Shown here: positions 24,363-29,404 of the stretch, piece by piece
How the letters are laid out: every line of letters starts with the position of its first letter
Numbering within the stretch: the first letter of the stretch is position 1
NCBI GenBank assembly: GCA_030605085.1
Contig: JAUWBH010000062.1
Span: forward strand, 1-29,404
Reading direction: 5' to 3'
DNA: 29,404 bases
From: Promethearchaeota archaeon
GTDB taxonomy: Archaea; Asgardarchaeota; Lokiarchaeia; Sigynarchaeales; SOKP01
The notes under the pieces: model-generated
The model's database searches: none
Seen by the model: the letters and a program-made list of their open reading frames with translations, nothing else
Told to the model about the DNA's origin: nothing
Position numbers and translations under genes: made by a program

Positions 24363-24479
24363 TAAAGAGGCATCGTTAATGAAGCGGAGTCAATATTGAA
24401 ATCTTTCCTTCTAGTTACGAGTTCTTGAGTTTTTACTCACATAATAAATAAATCCTCTTTAATTTAGAGACTTCAATAT
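24363..24479. repeat. Interleaved inverted repeats between convergent genes
   Basis: TAAAGAGG (24363-24370) pairs with CCTCTTTA (24454-24461), and ATATTGAAATCT (24393-24404) pairs with AGACTTCAATAT (24468-24479) with one mismatch. The order A, B, A', B' cannot nest into one hairpin; as RNA it would make a pseudoknot. It lies between the 3' ends of two convergent genes. Confidence 0.35.
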
Positions 24480-24495
24480 AAATAATAGAGAATCT

Positions 24496-24873
24496 TTAAT
24501 GGTATCCTTTTGGTACTTCTTTACCGCTATAGCTTGCTCCAATGGTTTCAGGAAACGCAAAATACGACCCTAAAAAAACAAGCAACACGCCTATTAGCAT
24601 TAAGGATATTCCAAAACCAGCGCGCTTACAGAGTACGAGAATTAACCCGAATACTATCATTAAGACTCCAAGCGAAATGAAAATCGTCCCAAAAATGTAA
24701 AAAATTCTCGAAAAGAAATTACTCGCTTGGAATCTTAGATTTGGAGCGAAAAACGGAAAATAAATGAGAAGAAATCCAAGTATGCCAAAGAAAACCCAAT
24801 ACACCCATTTTGACTTCCTATCTTTTTTAATTATCACATAGTCGTCTTTATAAGGCATTTTACCTTTTTCCAT
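24496..24873 (-). CDS. Small membrane protein with three TM helices
   Basis: 125 residues: a basic soluble start (MPYKDDYVIIKKDRKSK), TM1 about 24-44, TM2 about 55-82, TM3 about 87-108, and a short polar end. Aromatic and Gly residues are typical of TM packing. No functional motif. It is upstream of nothing on the same strand and 48 bp from the next minus-strand gene (24922-25143), so the two small membrane protein genes may be one operon. Confidence 0.55.
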   Translation of the reverse strand: MEKGKMPYKDDYVIIKKDRKSKWVYWVFFGILGFLLIYFPFFAPNLRFQASNFFSRIFYIFGTIFISLGVLMIVFGLILVLCKRAGFGISLMLIGVLLVFLGSYFAFPETIGASYSGKEVPKGYH

Positions 24874-24921
24874 TTATTTTTTATTTCAAATTTAAGCTCG
24901 TAATGTATAAATAAAACATCA

Positions 24922-25143
24922 TTAATGTATCCTAAAGTATTTGATTCCCATTTGGTATCCCCCGCAAATGCAAACGAGAATAATTGAAACTACAATGACC
25001 CCTAACATTTTCCCCCGATACTTTGACCCGCCAACGATAAAGAATATTAACCCTAATACAATCCCTAATAACCCTATAATGGAGCCTAATGCTAAAAGGA
25101 ATTCTATTCCCTCACCAATTTTTTCAAAATAGTCCGAACACAT
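24922..25143 (-). CDS. Small membrane protein with two TM helices
   Basis: 73 residues from ATG 25143. The upstream in-frame extension is only an AT-driven hydrophobic run, and a TATA box sits at leaderless spacing before 25143. Short N-terminal 'CSDYFEKIGEGIEF', then TM1 (LALGSIIGLLGIVLGLIFFI), a basic turn 'GGSKYRGK' and TM2 ending in two Cys (VSIILVCICGG). It could be a subunit or small regulator of a membrane complex; unrecognised. It shares strand and neighbourhood with 24496-24873. Confidence 0.55.
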   Translation of the reverse strand: MCSDYFEKIGEGIEFLLALGSIIGLLGIVLGLIFFIVGGSKYRGKMLGVIVVSIILVCICGGYQMGIKYFRIH

Positions 25144-25162
25144 CGTAATGAATATAAAATGT

Positions 25163-25174
25163 ATATATTTAAAA
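25163..25174 (-). promoter_or_regulatory. TATA box of the two-TM protein gene
   Basis: On the minus strand TTTAAATATATAC lies about 25 nt before the ATG at 25143, the spacing of a leaderless archaeal promoter. This supports the shorter start. Confidence 0.45.
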
Positions 25175-25272
25175 AAAAAATTCGAAATATTGAGAAATCG
25201 CATTTTTTTTTTTCTTTTAAATACTCACAATAGAATTTGTATCCAATACTCAATAATTAAAAAAAATTCAAA

Positions 25273-25590
25273 ATGAAGCAAATTGAAGAGATCGGTACTT
25301 GTCCTAATTGTAGTTGCTCTATCTTCATCTACAAAACAAACAACTACAAGCGATTTGCGAAGTGCGAGATCTGCGGGTACGCGTATCCGTTGCCAAAACG
25401 GGGTTCGATTCAAAATTCCGCTTTGGTATGTCCAGCGAGGGAAGTACCTATATTAATAGTGGAAAATGCTAACAGCAAAGCGTATTTCTGGAGCGATAAA
25501 CCGTGTTTTAGCTGCACAAAATTCGATAAATGCGAACAAATTAGCGAATTGATCGAAGAATTTACACAACTCAAGGTGTATGGTTATTAA
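25273..25590 (+). CDS. Topoisomerase-type zinc-ribbon protein, 105 aa
   Basis: 105 residues built from two zinc knuckles. The first, 'GTCPNCSCSIFIYKTNNYKR' then 'FAKCEICGYAYPLPKRG', has the C-x2-C ... C-x2-C spacing and the 'YPLP' ending of the C-terminal zinc ribbons of archaeal type IA DNA topoisomerases. The second half has 'LVCPAREVPILIVE' and 'KPCFSCTKFDKC', mirroring the next ribbon. No topoisomerase core is present. The stop overlaps the start of the following surface-protein gene by 11 nt, so translation is coupled. DNA or RNA binding is inferred. Base composition is richer in G and C than neighbouring genes. Confidence 0.65.
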   Translation: MKQIEEIGTCPNCSCSIFIYKTNNYKRFAKCEICGYAYPLPKRGSIQNSALVCPAREVPILIVENANSKAYFWSDKPCFSCTKFDKCEQISELIEEFTQLKVYGY

Positions 25591-26716
25591 AAAATATGTG
25601 ATCTTCTTTCTTTTGTTGTTTTTATTGGTATTTTTGAACTTGGCGTTGTTTACGAAGTCTCATACCTCAGATTTAGTTGTTGTAAACGACCATAATAACA
25701 ACAAAGTCGAGAACGACAAAAATATCTTATTAGAAAGCAAAGAATCTATTGAGAATAACACCCAAAACGAAGAAAGCGACCCATTTACGAGCGATTTAAT
25801 GTTACCAGATAAAGTATATACGTTTACGCCTCAAGATAGCGTCGAAACCTTTGATAGCGTTTACTTAGGGAAGAAATTTACCTACTACATTTACATAGAG
25901 CTAGTCACCCCTCACAATGTCTCGTACATGAAGATTACCGTGTGGGATCCTGAAGACAGAAAATTTACATTGTTCGAGAGCGAGATGTTTTACAGCCCTG
26001 AGTACGGACGATATTTCGAGATTCCTTTCGGTACATCGGAAGAAGGTGAACATAAGTTCGAATTTTTCGCGAACGTAGACCAAAATTTTAACATGCTCAT
26101 TCGAATCGAACAGGGACACAAGTGCTTACACGATAAAATGGGAGCTCAAGAAGCGGACAATTTAATATTGTATAAGGTAAACACATTCGACGATGGTGCC
26201 TATATCGAACATGATGTACGCTTTGAAACCGACAAGTCGTACAAATTCTACATCGGACGGGTTTCCGCTATTTCCATTGACGATGACAACGAAGTAAATG
26301 TGGACTACATTATCACTGATCCCGAGGACCTGGATTTCCAAATTTATTTAGACGAATTAATAGCGGACATCGACGGCGTGAACATTTTTTCCTTCGGTAC
26401 CGCATTAGAAGGCGTGTATATTATTAAAATAACCATTCGTTGCGAAGTGGTCTGGGTAAATATTGCATACGCAATTGTGGACGATTTTGAGATTAGCGAC
26501 GCCGTAGATGTTACCGAAACCGAAGAAGAGGAAGAGGCAAAAGAAGACGACGTGAAAGAGACTATCGAAAAAGTGTGGGACAATTCGACGGCGCTCCCTG
26601 CGGAATGGATCGTAGGCACATTCGTATTCATCGGAGGTACGATGGGGAGCATGACTCTGGTGTTAGTAAAGCATCGAAAACGGAATAAAGTCAGTCTAAA
26701 CATAAAAGAGAAATGA
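25580..26716 (+). CDS. Membrane-anchored beta-rich surface protein
   Basis: 378 residues. The N-terminal segment 'YVIFFLLLFLLVFLNLALF' (about 5-24) is a signal anchor. The large middle domain is strand-rich and acidic ('YTFTPQDSVETFDSVYLG', 'KKFTYYIYIELVTPHNVSYM', 'AYIEHDVRFETDKSYKFYI'), arranged as two related halves and resembling Ig- or jelly-roll-like ectodomains. An acidic spacer (about 320-335) leads to TM2 'WIVGTFVFIGGTMGSMTLVL' and a short basic tail 'KHRKRNKVSLNIKEK'. The ATG at 25580 lies inside the zinc-ribbon gene and follows an AAGGTG site. Export to the cell surface is inferred. Many CG dinucleotides and a more even base composition set this operon apart from its neighbours. Confidence 0.65.
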   Translation: MVIKKYVIFFLLLFLLVFLNLALFTKSHTSDLVVVNDHNNNKVENDKNILLESKESIENNTQNEESDPFTSDLMLPDKVYTFTPQDSVETFDSVYLGKKFTYYIYIELVTPHNVSYMKITVWDPEDRKFTLFESEMFYSPEYGRYFEIPFGTSEEGEHKFEFFANVDQNFNMLIRIEQGHKCLHDKMGAQEADNLILYKVNTFDDGAYIEHDVRFETDKSYKFYIGRVSAISIDDDNEVNVDYIITDPEDLDFQIYLDELIADIDGVNIFSFGTALEGVYIIKITIRCEVVWVNIAYAIVDDFEISDAVDVTETEEEEEAKEDDVKETIEKVWDNSTALPAEWIVGTFVFIGGTMGSMTLVLVKHRKRNKVSLNIKEK

Positions 26717-26912
26717 AATAAATATTCCTTTTATTAAATTATTTTTTTTAATTCCGATTTTTCACTAATTATGGAGTTCATATTGTTAAATTAACTTGGA
26801 AATATTAAGAGAAACCTTACATTTCTCTCGTTTAAATCAAAAATAGAACTTTATAAATGTATTTTTAAATATAAAAGCAACATCAAAATAATTAATTATT
26901 TTTAAAAGAGAA

Positions 26913-27314
26913 TTGATAGCCGACGAAACAAACATTTGGATAATCCTAAAAGGAGGTATTGTAGTTTTCAGCAGAGTTTCGAGTAGTTTTCTTGAAGACC
27001 AAATGTTTGGAATGTTGATGACGGCGTTAAATAATTTTGCTCGAGAAGTTACTAGTAGACACATCGATAATTTTGAATTAGCGGATCAACGCTTTTATTT
27101 AAAAGAACAAGAAGGATTACTATTTATTGTAAGCTGTTCAAAGTTCGAAAAAGAAAAAAAAATGCAGAAGGAATTAGATCATATAATAATGGTATTTTTC
27201 GAAAGATATCCTAATTTTTCCGAGATTTGGGATGGTAACATTAATAAATTTGCAGATTTTGAAGAAGTATTAAAATCTAAAGATTTTTCAGAGCATATAG
27301 CTCCAAACATTTAA
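26913..27314 (+). CDS. Longin-domain-like protein (eukaryote-type small regulator)
   Basis: 133 residues with a longin-like order of elements: strand 'NIWIILKGGIVVFSRV', a helix containing 'DQMFGMLMTALNNFAREV', strands 'DNFELADQRFYLKEQEG' and 'LLFIVSC', then two helices ('KKMQKELDHIIMVFFERY', 'FADFEEVLKS'). Longin and roadblock proteins act with small GTPases in membrane trafficking in eukaryotes, and Asgard genomes encode many. The start is a TTG at 26913; no ATG occurs in the frame before the upstream stop at 26889. The frame from 26892 is open. Isolated gene; no GTPase is adjacent. Fold assignment is by eye. Confidence 0.6.
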   Translation: MIADETNIWIILKGGIVVFSRVSSSFLEDQMFGMLMTALNNFAREVTSRHIDNFELADQRFYLKEQEGLLFIVSCSKFEKEKKMQKELDHIIMVFFERYPNFSEIWDGNINKFADFEEVLKSKDFSEHIAPNI

Positions 27315-27443
27315 TATGTTATTCCAAAAATAAAAAAAAAAGGATAAAAAATATGATAATCAACTATTCAAGATAATATCTAAAGAATCGATTCTATGCT
27401 ATAATTTAATAGTCGTTTTTTGTTATTTGGTACAACATTTTTG

Positions 27444-27794
27444 TTACCATTCATCTAGCATAGCAAGGACTTCTTGTTTGGTTTTATCGATTTCACTTTC
27501 CTTTTCGTTTTTTCTTTTTTCGAAAGAATAACTTTTATTAGAATATATGCGAGAATTAGAATTCATTAAACTTTGAAGCATAAATAAATTTGCTAAATCG
27601 TCGACTTTACTATTACTTTCTTGAGATCCTTTACTACTGAAAAAGGTACTACGGAATGTGCTTCCTTTCTTTCTAACCCTAAAAAACAAAAAAAGTCCTG
27701 CGGCTATTAATACGATTATTATAGCCATTGTTGGATTACTATTATAAAACATGAGGAATCCTATTATTAGTACCAAATAAATTAACATTTTCAT
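27444..27794 (-). CDS. Membrane-anchored protein with polar cytoplasmic tail
   Basis: 116 residues from the ATG at 27794, picked because GGGGAT lies shortly before it; two other ATGs (27788 and 27821) are possible. TM1 'MLIYLVLIIGFLMFYNS' and TM2 'MAIIIVLIAAGLFLFFRV' make a short hairpin. A Ser/Lys-rich linker (STFRSTFFSSKGSQESNSK) and a helical, charged tail ending 'KQEVLAMLDEW' follow. The tail resembles a coiled-coil interaction tag. Function not recognised. Confidence 0.55.
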   Translation of the reverse strand: MKMLIYLVLIIGFLMFYNSNPTMAIIIVLIAAGLFLFFRVRKKGSTFRSTFFSSKGSQESNSKVDDLANLFMLQSLMNSNSRIYSNKSYSFEKRKNEKESEIDKTKQEVLAMLDEW

Positions 27795-28298
27795 TTTTTT
27801 TATCCCCTGAAAATATATCAAACATATTGATTATTAAATTTATAAGCATTTAAAAAAAAAATTTGAAATAAATTCTCATTAAGGCAACGAATTTATTTGT
27901 GTTCAAAATTTACAAGACAAATAATAGCAGTGACATGAATTTTAACTAGAATTCAGAATTATCCAAAATTAACTCAATCCTTTCTTAATGTAAATTGCGA
28001 AAATTTTGCATAATAAACTAAAACTCAATTTTCCTAAATTTTCTTTTTTTTTTTACGATTATTGTGTATCAAATTGATCTAGCTTGTTATACTTTTCTAG
28101 AAATTTTATTTTTTTAATTAAAACCAAAAAGAGAGAATCTTTGGAGAAATCTCGCTTTCCCTTATTTTTATGGCAATATTCCACTTTTATAATTTGTACT
28201 CATTTTTCCTCAAAGTTTTAGCAAATTTTTTATCGATCTAGATAGATTTAAATTATCTACACCGTCTCTTTATCTTCTTAAGAAAAATTGAAAAATAA
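27795..28298. other. Intergenic region upstream of the second TFB
   Basis: About 500 bp, AT-rich, with stops in all frames. TATA-like CTTATAAATTT on the minus strand (about 27835-27845) probably serves the membrane protein gene. ATTTAAATTA near 28246-28255 may serve TFB. Nothing else is identified. Confidence 0.4.
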
Positions 28299-29404
28299 GT
28301 GACTAATAAAAAAATGACTATTGATGGTTATAAAAATTTGCGTAATAGAATGTCAGATCGAAAAAGTAATCTATCAACTAATAAATCCGGATCTCTTACT
28401 GAATTCATGTGTGATGCGTGTGGCTCAACAAATATAGCCGAAACTCGAGAGCATTACGTTTGTCGTTCTTGCTGCGTCGTGTTGGAAGTAAAAAAATTAG
28501 AATATCATAGACCATACAACAATGACATTGTCCAATACGCTAAGTTAGGGACAACCAAGATCGGTTCTTTGAGAGAAAGACTTCGAAACCCTAATTTAGT
28601 TAAGTTAGAAAGGTTGAACAATATTAATTCTATAAAGAACAACGAAAAAGCTGTAGCAGAAAAAGCAAAAATTGAGATCTCAAGAATTTTCAATAGTCTT
28701 GATTTACCTCGGTCTTATAAGGAAGCTGCGTTTAAGTGTTTTAAGAATATTTACAAAGGTTTGAAACCTGGCACGAAATTCCGAGGCGTTCAAAAATTAG
28801 TACCGATCTGCATTTATTTCTGTATGAAATTTAACAATATTTCCATATCTGAATCTAAATTGCTATCCGTTTCTAAAATTTCTAAGAAGGATTTTAACGC
28901 GTTCAAGCTTCAAATTCATGATTTCTTTCCAAAATATAAGGAAAGAAATAGAAAAGATTATATTCTTCAAAAGGTTTTAGAAATTACCGAACGATTCCAA
29001 TTAGATATGCTTTTCTATTATCAATCTAAGAAAATTTTATATAAATTATGGAACGATATTAAAAATACTAAAGACGATGTTGTAGCCGGATTAGTTGCCT
29101 CAATCTCTGCATTGTGCTCATATGAGAAGGTAACAGTAAGTGCCATTTGTAAGGAGTTAAATATTAAAAGTAGTACAATCCAGTTTCAAGTCAAGCAACG
29201 GATTTTTGAACGTTTTAGAATCGCTGGATTTTTTTTAAGTCTTCAGATATACTGAAAAAAGTAATGCAAAAAATGGGATTAATTGAATTAGTTCGTCATG
29301 CATCGTTTGATGGTGACAGAGAATCTAGTAATAAACCTGAAATTGTTGAGATTGAGTTAGGCAACGCCGCTCATTCTGTTTATGATCATTTTAATAATAT
29401 TGAT
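28299..29404 (+). CDS. tfb: Second TFB (TFIIB-like), frameshifted near the 3' end and cut by the window
   Basis: TFB paralogue of the 15381 gene: zinc ribbon C38-x2-C41 and C55-x2-C58 ('CDACGSTN...YVCRSC'), the linker 'LEYHRPYNN', two cyclin repeats with 'KLVPICIYFCMKFNNISI' and 'DDVVAGLVASISALCSYE'. The frame from 28299 stops at 29255 after a T8 run at 29229-29236. Adding one T (a -1 slip) continues 'KSSDILKKVMQKMGLIE', which matches 'KSADLLCEVFCQMGLIE' of the other TFB, and stays open to 29404. I therefore extend it to the window end. The start may be the GTG 28299 or the ATG 28314. The extended C-terminus is longer and more acidic than that of the first TFB. Confidence 0.7.

Noticed and set aside
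26344..26703. 119-codon frame antisense to the surface protein
   Set aside because: Ser/Thr-rich mirror of an acidic coding sequence; the sense gene has clear TM anchors and an overlap-coupled start.
1..29404. tRNA, rRNA, CRISPR arrays, intact IS elements
   Set aside because: No cloverleaf with a TTC loop, no rRNA-like GC-rich tract, no regularly spaced repeats and no transposase motifs were found by reading both strands.

Overview
The window is AT-rich, gene-dense archaeal DNA, most likely from an Asgard archaeon (Promethearchaeota, Lokiarchaeia-like). The evidence is two transcription factor B (TFB) genes, TATA-type promoters lying 25 to 50 bp before starts, a longin-type small protein (26913-27314), HEAT/LRR and TPR scaffold proteins, a DUF6125-like protein, and a 2-hydroxyacyl-CoA dehydratase subunit beside an SCP2-like protein. 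Genus and species cannot be read from the sequence. No tRNA, rRNA, CRISPR array, intact transposase or integrase was recognised.

Region 1 (1-7500) is mostly metabolic. It holds a 2-hydroxyacyl-CoA dehydratase subunit cut by the left edge, an SCP2-like lipid carrier and the orphan C-terminus of a vanillyl-alcohol-oxidase-type flavoenzyme. A decayed stretch follows, then a DUF6125 protein divergent from an unknown conserved protein, a 7-TM membrane protein, the 3' scrap of a lost epimerase, an intact NAD-dependent epimerase, and an EamA/DMT transporter fused to a RAM (Lrp/AsnC ligand-binding) domain that precedes a stand-alone RAM protein.

Region 2 (7600-20250) looks accessory. It is full of small orphan genes and nucleic-acid-binding candidates: two copies of a possible PC4/Whirly-like protein (7659 and 19274), two copies of a small basic/aromatic winged-helix-like protein (9394 and 14973), a ribbon-helix-helix protein, a divergent TFB, Cys-rich microproteins, a Glu/Lys-rich protein with nine collagen-like Gly-X-Y triplets, a large TPR protein, a double-GNAT acetyltransferase and a STAND NTPase that has lost its P-loop. 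A GC-richer 149-bp island with inverted-repeat ends (13308-13456) could be a structured RNA or a MITE. The layout fits an integrated element or a hotspot of gene turnover, but no hallmark virus or plasmid gene was seen.

Region 3 (20300-29404) returns to conserved functions. It has a methylcobamide:CoM methyltransferase-like enzyme with its corrinoid protein, a HEAT-LRR protein, a flavin reductase-like protein and small membrane proteins. A two-gene operon pairs a topoisomerase-type zinc-ribbon protein with a cell-surface protein anchored at both ends. A longin-like protein and a second TFB running off the right edge complete the region.

Three genes (7659, 17185, 28299) each carry what looks like a one-base slip at a homopolymer. 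Each is restored to a family-like reading frame by a single base. These may be real decay, programmed slippage or long-read sequencing error, and the sequence alone cannot separate them.
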